A stretch of 64,000 bases of DNA from assembly GCA_946482595.1 (NCBI GenBank), contig CAMLSD010000010.1, forward strand, positions 1-64,000. Reading direction: 5' to 3'. The first letter of the stretch is position 1. Every line of letters begins with the position of its first letter. Source of the stretch: an uncultured Comamonadaceae bacterium (GTDB lineage: Bacteria; Pseudomonadota; Gammaproteobacteria; Burkholderiales; Burkholderiaceae). Position numbers and translations under genes: made by a program. Below, piece by piece: positions 36,570-46,671 of the stretch. The notes under the pieces are model-generated. The model was given only the letters and a program-made list of their open reading frames with translations, ran no database searches and had not been told where the DNA came from.

Positions 36570-38699
36570 TCAGCCTGTGCCGCCCGTGTGGCCATCAAGC
36601 AGGCCATCCAGCAGACCGCTCGCGCGCTGCACGCGTCGGGTGATGGCGCGTTCGAGCACCCGTGCGTCGGGGGCGGCCTCGGCCAGCGTGAACCAGCGCC
36701 GGGCGCGGGTGATGCCGGTGTAGACCAGCTCGCGCGTGAGCACCGGGTTCAGCTCCTCGGGCAGGATCAGCGCCGCATGCGCGAACTCCGAGCCCTGGGA
36801 CTTGTGCACCGTCATCGCATAGACCGTTTCCACCGCCTGCAGGCGGCTGGGCAGCACCCACTTGATGGCCTGGCTGCCGTCGCCCGCGGCAAACGCGACA
36901 CGCAGCGCGATGCGCGCGCCACCGTCGGCCTTGCTGCCGGCGACCGGCCGCGCCAGCGTGATGCCGACGTCGCCGTTCATCAGGCCCAGCCCGTAGTCGT
37001 TGCGCGTCACCAGCACCGGCCGTCCGGGGTACCAGCCCTGGGTGGCCGGGATCAGGCCGTCGCGGCGCAGCAGCCGGGCGATACGATCGTTCAGGCCTTC
37101 CACGCCCCAGGGGCCGTTGCGCACGGCACACAGCACCTGGAACTGGCCAAAGGCCTGCAGCACGTCGCGGGCCCATTGGTCCCAGACCGTGTCGTCGCCG
37201 GGGTCGCTGTCCGCGTCGGCCGCAGGCTGCAGCCGCGCCAGGCATTCGAGGTAGTGCCGATAGCCCGACGGGCCCTCGGTGCCGCCCGTGCCGCCGGCAC
37301 CGTCCACCACGAGGCTGTGCCAGGGGGAGGCGCTCGCCGCAGGGTCTGACCCGTTGGCCGATCCGTTCTCCGACAGGTCCAGACGGGCGATGTCGCTATG
37401 GCCGGCCTGCCATACCGCCCGCAATGCCGCGACCTGCCCGCTGTTGACGGCCTCGGCCAGTTGACCGATGCCGCTGTGCGCGCCGAAGCGGTGGCTGTGG
37501 CGCAGCATCGTGACCACCTGGTCCAGTGCCTGGCCGTGGGGGTCGACGAGTTCGGGAGGTGGCACCTCGCCTGCGGCCTGCGCCAGCCACTCGCCGGTGG
37601 CGGGCGTGTAGTGGCCGGCCCGCGCGCGGGCGCACAGCTCGCCGAGCACCGCACCGGCCTCGACCGAGGCCAGCTGGTCGCGATCGCCCAGCAGCACCAG
37701 GCGTGCCGAGCGGGGCAGGGCCGCCAGCACGCTGGCCATCATCTCGAGGTCGATCATCGAGGCTTCGTCGATCACCAGCACGTCCAGCGCCAGCGGATGC
37801 CAGGCGTCATGGCGGAAGCGGCGGCTGTCCGGGCGGCTGCCGAGCAGGCGGTGCAGGGTCGTGACCTCGGTGGGAATGTGCTCGCGCAGACCCTGAGATT
37901 GCGGCAGTGCGTCCAGCGGCAGGGCACGCACCGCGCCGGCAATCGACTCGTTGAGCCGGGCGGCGGCCTTGCCGGTGGGGGCCGCCAGCCGGATGCGCAG
38001 GGCGCGGCCGGTGCTGCCTGCATCGGGGTGCAGCGCAAGGTGCTGCAGCAGCGCCAGTAGCCGCACCACGGTGGTGGTCTTGCCGGTGCCCGGCCCGCCG
38101 GTGATGATCGAGAACGCACTGCGCGCTGCCAGGGCGCAGGCCAGCTTCTGCCAGTTCGGTGTGACCTGGCCGGTGGCGTCGGGCGTCGGGAACAGCACGT
38201 CCAGCGCCTCTCGCAGGGCCTGTGCCGGGGGCACGGGCACGGCGGCAAGGGCCGGGTCGATGCGCTGCTGAAGCGCGTTGCGCACCTCGCACTCGTACTG
38301 CCAGTAGCGCCGCAGGTAGACGCGCGGGCCCTGGCACACCAGCGGGGTGTCGCCTGCCCCGCTGCCCACCAGGTCCGGGTCGTCCAGGGCGGCCCGCCAG
38401 CGGTGCAGGTCGAGGTCGCGCAGGTCCACGTCCAGCGGCAGGGGGGTGCGGGTCGGTCCGGGGCCGGTGTCGTGCGCCAGCGCGAGCACGCGGCCGAGGT
38501 CGATGCAGGCGTGCCCCTGGCCGAGCTCATGGCTGGCCAGCACCGCCGCCAGCAGCGCCAGCGGCTGGGCGCCCGGCGCCTCGGCCGCCAGGAAGTGCAG
38601 CAGCGCCCGGTCCAGCTCGCGCAGGCGGGCGGTGGCCACCGCCAGGTCGACCTCCTTCATCAGTTCGTCGCGGGTCAGCGACAGGGCGCGCGCACTCAT
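36570..38699 (-). CDS. recD: RecD: exodeoxyribonuclease V alpha subunit
   Basis: A 709-residue RecD, the fast 5'-3' helicase of RecBCD. Walker A is IITGGPGTGKTTTVVR (about residue 200), Walker B is VLVIDEASMIDLEMM, followed by LLGDRDQLASVEAGAVLGEL and, in the C-terminal half, TVHKSQGSEFAHAALILP and LVYTGITRARRWFTLAE. The N-terminal interaction domain with RecC is present. The ATG overlaps the recB stop by 4 bases, so the three subunits are translated in series. Asn/Ser/Gly- and Thr/Gly-rich linkers (ENGSANGSDPAASAS) break the helicase core, as in other betaproteobacterial members. Confidence 0.97.
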   Translation of the reverse strand: MSARALSLTRDELMKEVDLAVATARLRELDRALLHFLAAEAPGAQPLALLAAVLASHELGQGHACIDLGRVLALAHDTGPGPTRTPLPLDVDLRDLDLHRWRAALDDPDLVGSGAGDTPLVCQGPRVYLRRYWQYECEVRNALQQRIDPALAAVPVPPAQALREALDVLFPTPDATGQVTPNWQKLACALAARSAFSIITGGPGTGKTTTVVRLLALLQHLALHPDAGSTGRALRIRLAAPTGKAAARLNESIAGAVRALPLDALPQSQGLREHIPTEVTTLHRLLGSRPDSRRFRHDAWHPLALDVLVIDEASMIDLEMMASVLAALPRSARLVLLGDRDQLASVEAGAVLGELCARARAGHYTPATGEWLAQAAGEVPPPELVDPHGQALDQVVTMLRHSHRFGAHSGIGQLAEAVNSGQVAALRAVWQAGHSDIARLDLSENGSANGSDPAASASPWHSLVVDGAGGTGGTEGPSGYRHYLECLARLQPAADADSDPGDDTVWDQWARDVLQAFGQFQVLCAVRNGPWGVEGLNDRIARLLRRDGLIPATQGWYPGRPVLVTRNDYGLGLMNGDVGITLARPVAGSKADGGARIALRVAFAAGDGSQAIKWVLPSRLQAVETVYAMTVHKSQGSEFAHAALILPEELNPVLTRELVYTGITRARRWFTLAEAAPDARVLERAITRRVQRASGLLDGLLDGHTGGTG

Positions 38700-41600
38700 G
38701 GAGCAGCCCCCGGTGGTGTGGCACGGAACAGCGCGTCGACCGCATCGATCAGCGCGCGTGGTGGCCGCTCGGCATGCACGCCGCAGGCCGGGCCGCGGGT
38801 GCCGCGCAGGAACAGGTAGAGGGCTCCGCCGACGTGACGGTCGTAGTCGTAGTCGGGCAGGCGGGCGCGCAGCAGGCGCTGCAGCGCAACCAGGTAGAGC
38901 ACGTACTGCAGGTCGTAGCGATGGTGCAGCACCGCCTCGCGCATGGCCTGAGGGGTGTAGCTGGCATCGTCAGTGCCGAGCCAGTTGGACTTGTAGTCGG
39001 CCACGTAGTAGCGGCCCTCATGCTCCAGCACCAGGTCGATGAAGCCCTTGAGCATGCCGTTGAGCCGCCCCGGCAGCAGCGCCGGCCGCGCGGCGCCGTC
39101 GAGCGTGCCTTGTGTCACCAGCGTGTCGAGGCGCAGGGTGTCGACCCGGTGTGCCGCAAACCAGAACTCCAGCTCGACCTGGAACGACACCAGTGCGGCC
39201 AGCCGCAACGGCCCGGCACCGGGCACCGGCAGCGCGGTGTCGAGCAGTGCGTGCAGCCAGTCGTGCAGCGGCGCGATCCAGGCCGACCAGCCACGCACCT
39301 GGCAACGCCGCGCGATCAGGTCGCGCAGCCCGGCCGGCTCGGCCCACACGCGCGCAAAACCTTCCAGCCCGGCCCACTCCATCAGCGTGTGCAGGAAGCT
39401 GCCCGCATGGGCACCCCGCGGGAAGTCATGCACGCTGCCTGTTGTGGGGGCCGGCGCATCGGGCGGCAGCGCGCCGGGGGCCTCGCGGGCTCCAGCCAGC
39501 ATGGCCTGGACGGCATCGGCCCGCTCGGCGAACACCTTGCCCGCGGCACTGTCGGCCAGCGGACCCGGCTGGCCCGGGTCGTCGGGCAAGTCCGGGGCGG
39601 CTGCATCGGGCAGCAGCAGCGTTGGCGGCGCCACGCGCAATGCCGAGTAGCTGGCGACCCACCAGGCTTCACGCGGCACGATCTGCAGCGGCCGCGGCCG
39701 GCTCGGCAAGGCCGTCTCGGCGGCCGGTTCGTGGCGTGTGGCCGATGCGGCCGGGGCGGGCTGGCACACGATGGCCGGGCAATCCGTGGCCCAGGCCTGC
39801 AGGCGTCCCGCCAGGTCACCACCAGCGCCGTCCACACCCTCGCCCAGCAGGTAACCGATGGCGCTGTCGCGCAGATCGGGGGTGGCGGCCACGCCCATCC
39901 AGGTGGCGTGGCGCGCGCGGGTGAGGGCGACATAGAGCTTGCGCAGGTCCTCGCCCAGGCGTTCGCGGTCGGCCCGGGCCAGGACGGTGTCGTCGGCCAG
40001 CAGCGACATCTGCGTGACGCCGCGGTCGTCATGCCAGGTGAGCGGCACATCGTCCGCCTTGACCCGGCGGGCGGCATGGGCAAAGGGCAGGAAGACCAGC
40101 GGGTACTCCAGCCCCTTCGACTTGTGGACGGTGACGACCTGCACCAGGTCGGCATCGCTCTCCAGCCGCTGCCGGCGGGCGTCCTGCGCCTGCGCGGCCT
40201 CGGCGCGCTGGTCGGCCAGATGGCGGATCAGCGCATGTTCACCATCGAGCAGGGCGCTGGCCTGTTGGAGCAGCTCGGCCAGATGCAGCAGGTCGGTGAG
40301 CTGGCGCTCGTCACCCTGGCTCAGCAGTCGGGCGGGCACGCCGAAGTCATTGAGCAGGCGGCGCAGCATGGGCAGCACACCCCGGCGCTGCCAGGCCTCG
40401 CGGTAGCCGCGGAACTGCAGCACGCGGGCCTCCCAGGCCAGCTCGTCGCGATTGAGCCGGTCGAGCGCAGCCCAGTCCTGCCCCAGCGTGGCCGTGGCCA
40501 GCGCGGCCCGAAGGCGACGGCCGTCGTCGGGCTCGGCGCAGGCCTCGAGCCAGCGCTGAAGTTCACCCGCGGCCGTGCTGCGATAGACCGATTCGCTGTC
40601 GGACAGGTAGACGCTGCGCACGCCACGCGCGGCCAGTGCTGCACGCACCGCGCGGGCCTCGGTGCCGGTGTTGACCAGCACGGCCATGTCGGCCGGGCGC
40701 AGCACCTGCAGGCTGGCCTGCGCGGCGGCGGCATCGGCAAAACCGGCCCGGCGTTCGGCTGCGAGCTGCAACAGGCGCACGATCTCGCTGGCGGTGGTCG
40801 CAGCCAACCGGTCGTTGCTGCGGCCCTTGGTCGCGGCGTCCTCGGGCGGGAGGTGCCAGCAGGTCAGGGCCGGTGCGGGTGCACCGTCGATCACCAGGTG
40901 CTGGGCGCGCCCGCGTGCGCGCACCGGCAGGAAGGGCAGCGGGTTGTCGTTGCCGCTGCGGAACAGGAAGGCACCCTGGCCATCGGGACGGGCCTCGGCC
41001 TGGCCGAAGCAGTGGTTCACCGCGTCCACCATCGACTGCGTCGAGCGGAAGTTGGTGTCCAGCGTGTAGTGCCGGCCGGTGGTGTCGCGCCGGGCGGCCA
41101 GGTAGGTGTGGATGTCGGCACCGCGGAAGGCATAGATCGCCTGCTTGGGGTCACCGATCAGCACCAGGGCGGTGTGCGGGCAGGGGTCGGCCACACGGTA
41201 GACCGCGTTGAAGATGCCGTACTGCACCGGGTCGGTGTCCTGGAATTCGTCGATCAGTGCCACCGGAAACTGCCGGCGGATCATCTCGGCCAGTCGCTCC
41301 CCGTTGGGGCCGCCGAGCGCGGCATGCAGGCGCACCAGCAGGTCGTTGAAACCGAGCTGGGCGCGTCGCTGCTGCTCGCTGGCCAGGCGGGCGGCGACCC
41401 AGTGGGCCGCATGGCGCAGCAGCTCCGTCTTGGCCTGCGGCCAGTCGTTTAGGGCTTTCAGTTGCGCCTGCAAGGTCGTGAGTGCATGCAGTGCCGGGTG
41501 GTCGGGCGGCGAGCCGACCTTCCAGGCCTCGGCCAGCCCGGTGGGGGTGAGGCGTTCCCAGCCGGCCTTGGTGAGATCGAGCAGCACGGCTTCGGGGTCG

Positions 41601-42481
41601 CCGGCCCATGCGCGCAGCTTGTCGAGCCACGGCAGGTAGTAGCCGGGGCGCAGCTTGTGGCCGTTGACCTGTTTGGCCGCCACGGCTGCGTCGAGCAGGG
41701 CCTGCAGTTCGTCGGCCCAGGCGGGCCAGGGGGCCTTCAGCGCGGCCAGCTCCTGCGCGTGGGCCTGTGCTGCGGCCTGCAGCGTGTGCTGCGGCGGGGC
41801 GGCCGGTGGGTCGGTCGGGTTCAGCAGCGCGGTGTGCGGGCACAGCCGCGCCAGCACCGGGGTCAGCACCGCGGGCGAGGCCCACCAGCGCAGCACGCGG
41901 GCCGCGCCGGCGGCGTCGAGCGGGTAGAAGAAGGTGCGCCAGTAGTCGCGCACCGCTTCGGCGAACAGCTCGCTCTGGTCGGCCTCGAGCGTCTGAGTGA
42001 ACAGGTTGTCGCTGTCGAAGGCATGTTCGCGCAGCATGCGGTGGCACCAGCCGTGGATGGTCGAGACCGCGGCCTCGTCCATCCATTCGGCCGCCAGCTG
42101 CAGCTTGCGGGCGCAGCCGGGCCACTCGGCCGGCGGGTAGCTGGCGCGCAGGTCGTGCAGCAGGTCCTCGCCGGGGGGGCGCTCGGGCACCTCGTCCGGG
42201 TCACAGTCGAACGCGGCGGCAGCCTCGCTCAGCCGGGCCCGGATGCGGTCGCGCAGCTCCTTCGTGGCAGCATCGGTGAAGGTGACGACCAGGATCTCCG
42301 GCGGCGTGAGGGGTCGCACGTAGGCATCGGCCTGCCCGTGGCCCAGCACCAGCCGCAGGTAGAGCGCGGCGATGGTGTAGGTCTTCCCGGTGCCCGCGCT
42401 GGCCTCGATCAGGCGGCTGCCGTGCAGCGGAAAGCGCAGTGGATCGACCCGTTCGATGGCGGGCAGGGCGGCGGTGCTCAT
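38696..42481 (-). CDS. recB: RecB: exodeoxyribonuclease V beta subunit
   Basis: A 1261-residue RecB, carrying the 3'-5' helicase and the nuclease of RecBCD. Helicase motif I is EASAGTGKTYTIAALYLRL (about residue 28); motif II is ALIDEFQDTDPVQYGIF; later motifs include YTLDTNFRSTQSMVDAVNHC and VHKSKGLEYPLVFLPFAH. The nuclease domain near residue 1150 holds the acidic residues and lysine in KGFIDLVLEHEGRYYVADYK. Start overlaps recC and stop overlaps recD, 4 bp each. Complete length for the family. Confidence 0.97.
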   Translation of the reverse strand: MSTAALPAIERVDPLRFPLHGSRLIEASAGTGKTYTIAALYLRLVLGHGQADAYVRPLTPPEILVVTFTDAATKELRDRIRARLSEAAAAFDCDPDEVPERPPGEDLLHDLRASYPPAEWPGCARKLQLAAEWMDEAAVSTIHGWCHRMLREHAFDSDNLFTQTLEADQSELFAEAVRDYWRTFFYPLDAAGAARVLRWWASPAVLTPVLARLCPHTALLNPTDPPAAPPQHTLQAAAQAHAQELAALKAPWPAWADELQALLDAAVAAKQVNGHKLRPGYYLPWLDKLRAWAGDPEAVLLDLTKAGWERLTPTGLAEAWKVGSPPDHPALHALTTLQAQLKALNDWPQAKTELLRHAAHWVAARLASEQQRRAQLGFNDLLVRLHAALGGPNGERLAEMIRRQFPVALIDEFQDTDPVQYGIFNAVYRVADPCPHTALVLIGDPKQAIYAFRGADIHTYLAARRDTTGRHYTLDTNFRSTQSMVDAVNHCFGQAEARPDGQGAFLFRSGNDNPLPFLPVRARGRAQHLVIDGAPAPALTCWHLPPEDAATKGRSNDRLAATTASEIVRLLQLAAERRAGFADAAAAQASLQVLRPADMAVLVNTGTEARAVRAALAARGVRSVYLSDSESVYRSTAAGELQRWLEACAEPDDGRRLRAALATATLGQDWAALDRLNRDELAWEARVLQFRGYREAWQRRGVLPMLRRLLNDFGVPARLLSQGDERQLTDLLHLAELLQQASALLDGEHALIRHLADQRAEAAQAQDARRQRLESDADLVQVVTVHKSKGLEYPLVFLPFAHAARRVKADDVPLTWHDDRGVTQMSLLADDTVLARADRERLGEDLRKLYVALTRARHATWMGVAATPDLRDSAIGYLLGEGVDGAGGDLAGRLQAWATDCPAIVCQPAPAASATRHEPAAETALPSRPRPLQIVPREAWWVASYSALRVAPPTLLLPDAAAPDLPDDPGQPGPLADSAAGKVFAERADAVQAMLAGAREAPGALPPDAPAPTTGSVHDFPRGAHAGSFLHTLMEWAGLEGFARVWAEPAGLRDLIARRCQVRGWSAWIAPLHDWLHALLDTALPVPGAGPLRLAALVSFQVELEFWFAAHRVDTLRLDTLVTQGTLDGAARPALLPGRLNGMLKGFIDLVLEHEGRYYVADYKSNWLGTDDASYTPQAMREAVLHHRYDLQYVLYLVALQRLLRARLPDYDYDRHVGGALYLFLRGTRGPACGVHAERPPRALIDAVDALFRATPPGAAP

Positions 42482-45400
42482 GCGGCGCCCTCGTCATCAG
42501 GGGCCTTGCTGCCCACGGCCTGGGCCAGCGGGGCGAGCAGCGTGTGGCACCAGTGCGCAAACTCCCCGCCGGCCCACAGGTCGGCAAAGGTCGGGTAGGC
42601 GCGCGCGAGATAGGGGTTGGTCACGGCCTCGGCCCAGCGGTTGTGCCGCTCGTCGTGGTCTTCGTAGCGTGCGCGCGCGGCCTGTGCGGCAGGGTGGTCG
42701 AGCGGCGTGTCGCTCGTGCCGCCTTTTTCGATGAACAGCATGCCCGCACGCAGCGCCAGCGGCAGCGGGCGGCACATGCCGTCCTGCCAGGCCTGCGCCA
42801 GATCGCGCCAGAGCTGACGCGCCTGGTCGATCGGCAGCGGTGGCAGCGTCACGTCGCCGGCCTTGCTGACGATCACGCTGGTCAGCGGCTGGCCGCCCAG
42901 GTGGCCGGCCAGATGGCGCACCCAATGGCCGACCAGCTTGTCGCGCTGGTAGCGCCGGTCTTGGACGAGGCTGCGGCTGTCGGCGACCACCCGCGCGCGT
43001 TCGCCGCCGTCGCTGGTGCGCAGCGCGTCGAGCCAGTCGGCCACGGGCACCGGCTCGCTCGCGAGGACCGGCGCGTCGTCCAGCGGGTGGGGCCAGCGTG
43101 CGAGGGCCGCCTGCAGGCGGCGAAACAGGCTGTCCATGGGTTCGGCCAGGTGCTGGCGGTGCAGCGCGCCGAAGTCGGCCACCGGCAGGGCACCGCGGCG
43201 CTGCATGCGCGCCAGCGTGTGTTCGAGCGCCGCAACGCGGTCCTGTCCGTCGCGCAGCGCCGCGAGCTGGGCCTGGATCAGTTCGTCCTGCAACTGCCAG
43301 TTCAGCAAGGCGTCCAGGCCGAACGGTTCATGGTCCTCGGTCGCGGGGTCGGCAAGCTCGAAGCGGATGCCCAGGCGCTGCTGGAAAAACGCGGCGACCG
43401 GGTCCTTCAGGAAGTCGCTCAGGGCGCGCAGGCCCAGCTCGGGCGGGGGCAGCCAGGGCGGCAGCGCAGCGGGCGCCGGGATCTCGCCCTGGCCGACGGC
43501 CGCCAGGCCGGCATGCCATTCACGGGCATGGCTGAACAATCCGCGTGGGTTGTCGGTGAAATAGTCGCGATGGAAGGGCTGCAGCCGGTGCTCGATGGTG
43601 AGCGCGTGGGCAAGCTGGGCGCTGCCGTCGGCCAGTCGCCAGCCGGCGTCGAGGTGGTCGCGCAGCTGGGCCACCAGCACCGAGGGCGGGCGTTCGGTGT
43701 TGTCGTGGATGCTGCGGCCCACCCAGCTGATGTGCAGGCGGTCGCGGGCCGACAGCAGGGCCTCCAGGAACAGGTAGCGATCGTCCTCGCGGCGTGAGCG
43801 GTCGCCGGGCCGGTAGTCCTGGGCCATCAGGTCGAAATCCATCGGGACGCGCGCGCGAGGGTAGTCGCCGTCATTCATGCCCAGCAGGCAGACGATGCGA
43901 AACGGAATGGCGCGCATCGGCATCAGCGTGGCAAAGGTGATCGACCCGGCAATGAAGGACTGGCCAGGGCCGTGTGCTTCCATCTCCTGGAGCCATTGCT
44001 CGCGCACGACCGACAGCGGCACCGGCTCGGTGAAGCCGGCGTCGGCACAGGCGTCCTGCCAGGCCTGCAGCGCGGTGTCCAGGCGCTGCAGGGTGTAGGC
44101 CTCCTGCGCGGTGTCGTCGGCGGTGGCGCCCAGCCCACCTTCGGCGGGGTCGGTGTCCAGGAAGTCGGCCAGCAGCGCACGCAGGCGCTCGCCCCAGGTC
44201 TCGGGCGGGGCGGGTTCGCACAGGGCCTGCCAGTGCTGGTCCAGGCGTTCGAGCAGGCGCGCAAGCGGTCCCAGCAGCGCGGCATCGAGCCCGCCCACTT
44301 CGTCGAGCGGTTCGATGTCGTGCCAGGGCGCACCATCGCCCACCGCGTAGCCCAGCAGCATGCGCCGCAGGCCGAAGCGCCAGCTGTTCTGGTCGGGCGC
44401 GTCCGGCAGGTCCAGGCGCTCGCGCGCATCGGCATGCAGACCCCAGCGGATGTTGGCGGCCTGCACCCAGCGGTGCAGCAGCGGCAGTTGGGATGCGGCG
44501 ATGCCGAAGCGGCGCTGCACGGCCGGCACTTCCAGCAGGTCGAGCAGCTCGCTGACCGGCAGGCGCGACTGCGGCAACTGCAGCAGCGTCTCGACCGCGC
44601 CCAGCAGGCGGTCGCGGTGGCGCTGGCCCTGGTCCGACAGGGCATAGGGGAGGTGGCGCGGATCGCCCGGCTCGTGCAGCCCGAAGACCGCCTGCACATG
44701 GGCGGCGTAGGCGTCGATGTCGGGCACCATCACGATCACGTCGCGGGCCCGCAGCGTGCTGTCGGCCTCGAAGGCCGCCAAGAGTTCGTCATGCAGGACC
44801 TCGACCTCGCGCTGCGGGCCGTGGGTCACATGGAAGCGGATCGAGCGGTCATGCGCCGGGTCGACCGCAGGCCAGCGCGCCCGGGTTTCGGCCAGTGGGC
44901 GCAGGTCACGGATGTCGTCCTGCAGCTGGCGCAGCAAGGTGCTGCCATCGGTGGGCTCGAACAGGTCGATGCGGCGACTGATGGTGGCCAGACGGTGTTC
45001 GTACTGCTCGCGCTGGTCGTGCAGGTCCAGTAGCGCGATGAAGTCGCGCCCCTGCTTGCCCCAGGCCGCCAGCAGGGGGTGGGCGTGCAGGTGCAGGCCG
45101 TGCGGATCGGCCGGTGCCGGGGTTCCCGGGCGGCGCCGCTGGCGCACGGCCTCGGCGCGCAGCAGGTCCTTGTCGCCGACGATGTCGGCCCAGTGGTGCT
45201 CGCAGGGGTTGTGCACGCACATCAGCACCTGGGTCCAGCGTGCCAGGGCCGCGAGCACCTCGAGCGACTGCTGGGGCAGCGACGAGATGCCGAACACCAG
45301 CAGGCGGCGCGGCAGGCCGGCGGGGCGGTCGTCGGCGGCGCGCGTGGCGGCCGCCGCCATGAAGCGGCGGTGCACCTCGGCGCGACCGGCCGCGCCGGGG

Positions 45401-46002
45401 CGCTCGCCCGCATCGTCCAGCAGTGCGCGCCACAGCACCGGTTGCCAGGCCAGGGTGGCCGGCAGGGGCTGGCGCCCATGGCGGCTGGTCTGCACCGTGT
45501 CGTTGCTGCGGGCCCAGTCGGCCAGCCAGTCGGCCCGGTAGACCTGGTACTGGTCGAACAGGTCGGCCAGCCGTTCGGCGAGCTGGTGGCGGCGGCGCAG
45601 GTCGGTGTCGCTGGCCAGGAAGCGCTGCAATGGCGCAAAGGCGGGCTGCGTCAGCAGCGGCGGCAGCAGTCGCATCAGGCGCCACACCAGCAGCGCCTTG
45701 TCGAAGGGCGAGACCCGCGGCACCTCGGCTTCGCCAAGCACGCTGCGGTAGGCCTGCCAGATGAAGCGCGACGGCAGTTGCGCGTCCAGCGCCGCGGCCA
45801 CGCCGCAGCCGCCGTCGTGCACGTCGGCCGCCATCGCGAGCTTGAGCCACTGGGCGATGCCGTTGCTCTGCACCAGCACCACCTCGTCCTCCAGCGGGGC
45901 CAGCGGATGCCGACGGATCCAGCTCACCAGCAGATCGCGCAGATCTTCGGGGTGATTGCCATGAATCACCATGAACCCGGGGTTCAGGTCGGACTCTGGC
46001 AT
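42478..46002 (-). CDS. recC: RecC: exodeoxyribonuclease V gamma subunit
   Basis: A 1174-residue RecC, the subunit that scans for Chi and holds the helicases together. N-terminal FMVIHGNHPEDLRDLLVSWI and PLAPLEDEVVLVQSNGIAQW are family signatures, with VFGISSLPQQSLEVLAAL, VMVPDIDAYAAHVQAVFG and FCLLGMNDGDYPR-like VCLLGMNDGDYPRARVPMD later. It has the helicase fold but no Walker A, as expected. It leads the recC-recB-recD operon, and about 176 bp of spacer upstream must hold the promoter. Confidence 0.97.
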   Translation of the reverse strand: MPESDLNPGFMVIHGNHPEDLRDLLVSWIRRHPLAPLEDEVVLVQSNGIAQWLKLAMAADVHDGGCGVAAALDAQLPSRFIWQAYRSVLGEAEVPRVSPFDKALLVWRLMRLLPPLLTQPAFAPLQRFLASDTDLRRRHQLAERLADLFDQYQVYRADWLADWARSNDTVQTSRHGRQPLPATLAWQPVLWRALLDDAGERPGAAGRAEVHRRFMAAAATRAADDRPAGLPRRLLVFGISSLPQQSLEVLAALARWTQVLMCVHNPCEHHWADIVGDKDLLRAEAVRQRRRPGTPAPADPHGLHLHAHPLLAAWGKQGRDFIALLDLHDQREQYEHRLATISRRIDLFEPTDGSTLLRQLQDDIRDLRPLAETRARWPAVDPAHDRSIRFHVTHGPQREVEVLHDELLAAFEADSTLRARDVIVMVPDIDAYAAHVQAVFGLHEPGDPRHLPYALSDQGQRHRDRLLGAVETLLQLPQSRLPVSELLDLLEVPAVQRRFGIAASQLPLLHRWVQAANIRWGLHADARERLDLPDAPDQNSWRFGLRRMLLGYAVGDGAPWHDIEPLDEVGGLDAALLGPLARLLERLDQHWQALCEPAPPETWGERLRALLADFLDTDPAEGGLGATADDTAQEAYTLQRLDTALQAWQDACADAGFTEPVPLSVVREQWLQEMEAHGPGQSFIAGSITFATLMPMRAIPFRIVCLLGMNDGDYPRARVPMDFDLMAQDYRPGDRSRREDDRYLFLEALLSARDRLHISWVGRSIHDNTERPPSVLVAQLRDHLDAGWRLADGSAQLAHALTIEHRLQPFHRDYFTDNPRGLFSHAREWHAGLAAVGQGEIPAPAALPPWLPPPELGLRALSDFLKDPVAAFFQQRLGIRFELADPATEDHEPFGLDALLNWQLQDELIQAQLAALRDGQDRVAALEHTLARMQRRGALPVADFGALHRQHLAEPMDSLFRRLQAALARWPHPLDDAPVLASEPVPVADWLDALRTSDGGERARVVADSRSLVQDRRYQRDKLVGHWVRHLAGHLGGQPLTSVIVSKAGDVTLPPLPIDQARQLWRDLAQAWQDGMCRPLPLALRAGMLFIEKGGTSDTPLDHPAAQAARARYEDHDERHNRWAEAVTNPYLARAYPTFADLWAGGEFAHWCHTLLAPLAQAVGSKAPDDEGAA

Positions 46003-46178
46003 CGAGGCTCCAGGGACGGCAGGGGCACGGGTCGGGGCAGCAGTGGGTGGATGCCCCGGACTTTAGCGAAACTGCCGGAGCGGTGACCTCGACCTGCCCG
46101 GCGGCTGCCCCTTGGCCGTCAACGCCGGCCCTCTGCATCGGCCGTCTGCCTTGGCCGTGTTCCGGTCTTCCGGAAGCT
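46003..46178. promoter_or_regulatory. Spacer upstream of recC
   Basis: 176 bp between recC and the DUF1877-like gene, both on the minus strand. No promoter hexamers stood out and no hairpin with a T tract was found. Confidence 0.3.
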
Positions 46179-46595
46179 TCAGGTCACCCTGAACAGCACC
46201 GCGTTGCCTCGCTCGGCGGCGCGCTGGTAGAACGCGGCCAGCGCCTGCACGGCGGGCCAGACCTCGGCGGGACCGGCATCGGTGCCGATCAAGCGGCACC
46301 GCTGGCCGATGACCTCGGCGTTCAGGGGCGCCAGCCGCGCGGCGATCTGCACCACCTCCTGTGAGGAGGCATAACCGCAGATCTCGGGGATCAGGTTGGT
46401 CTGGCGCACGCCGCAGGCGCGTTCGGCGGCCAGCACCTGGGTCAGCTCGAACCACAGGGGCTCGAAGTCCGCCAGGCACTCGCTCGGGCGTTCACCCGGA
46501 CCGTCGTAGAGGAAGTCCCCATAGTCCAGGGTGCCGCGCAGCAGGCGCGCCAGTTGATCGTCCGTGAGGGCAAAGAAGTCGCCACCCATGCTCAT
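46179..46595 (-). CDS. DUF1877 (YfbM-like) family protein
   Basis: A 138-residue protein beginning MSMGGDFFALTDDQLARLLR. The N-terminal pattern (start of the chain, then FALTDDQLARLL), the LYDGPGERPSECLADFEPLW block and the C-terminal EVWPAVQALAAFYQRAAERG fit the DUF1877/YfbM family as I know it. Function unknown. A GGAG lies 10 bases before the ATG at 46595. It is separated from recC by 176 bp and from the chemoreceptor gene by 76 bp, all on the same strand. Confidence 0.72.
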   Translation of the reverse strand: MSMGGDFFALTDDQLARLLRGTLDYGDFLYDGPGERPSECLADFEPLWFELTQVLAAERACGVRQTNLIPEICGYASSQEVVQIAARLAPLNAEVIGQRCRLIGTDAGPAEVWPAVQALAAFYQRAAERGNAVLFRVT

Positions 46596-46671
46596 TGCGG
46601 GTACTCCTGTCGCAATTGAAAAATCTGAACCTGCCGGCTGCAGCGTCGACATCGAACGTTTCGGCGAGCAC

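Noticed and set aside
38222..41452. A very long open frame on the plus strand, 1076 codons, opposite recD and recB
   Set aside because: Antisense to clearly conserved recD and recB. The translated sequence is Arg/Ala/Gly/Gln-rich with no domain, as expected for the shadow of a GC-rich gene.
42439..43797. Open frame of 452 codons on the plus strand opposite recC
   Set aside because: Antisense to recC; composition is that of a shadow frame.
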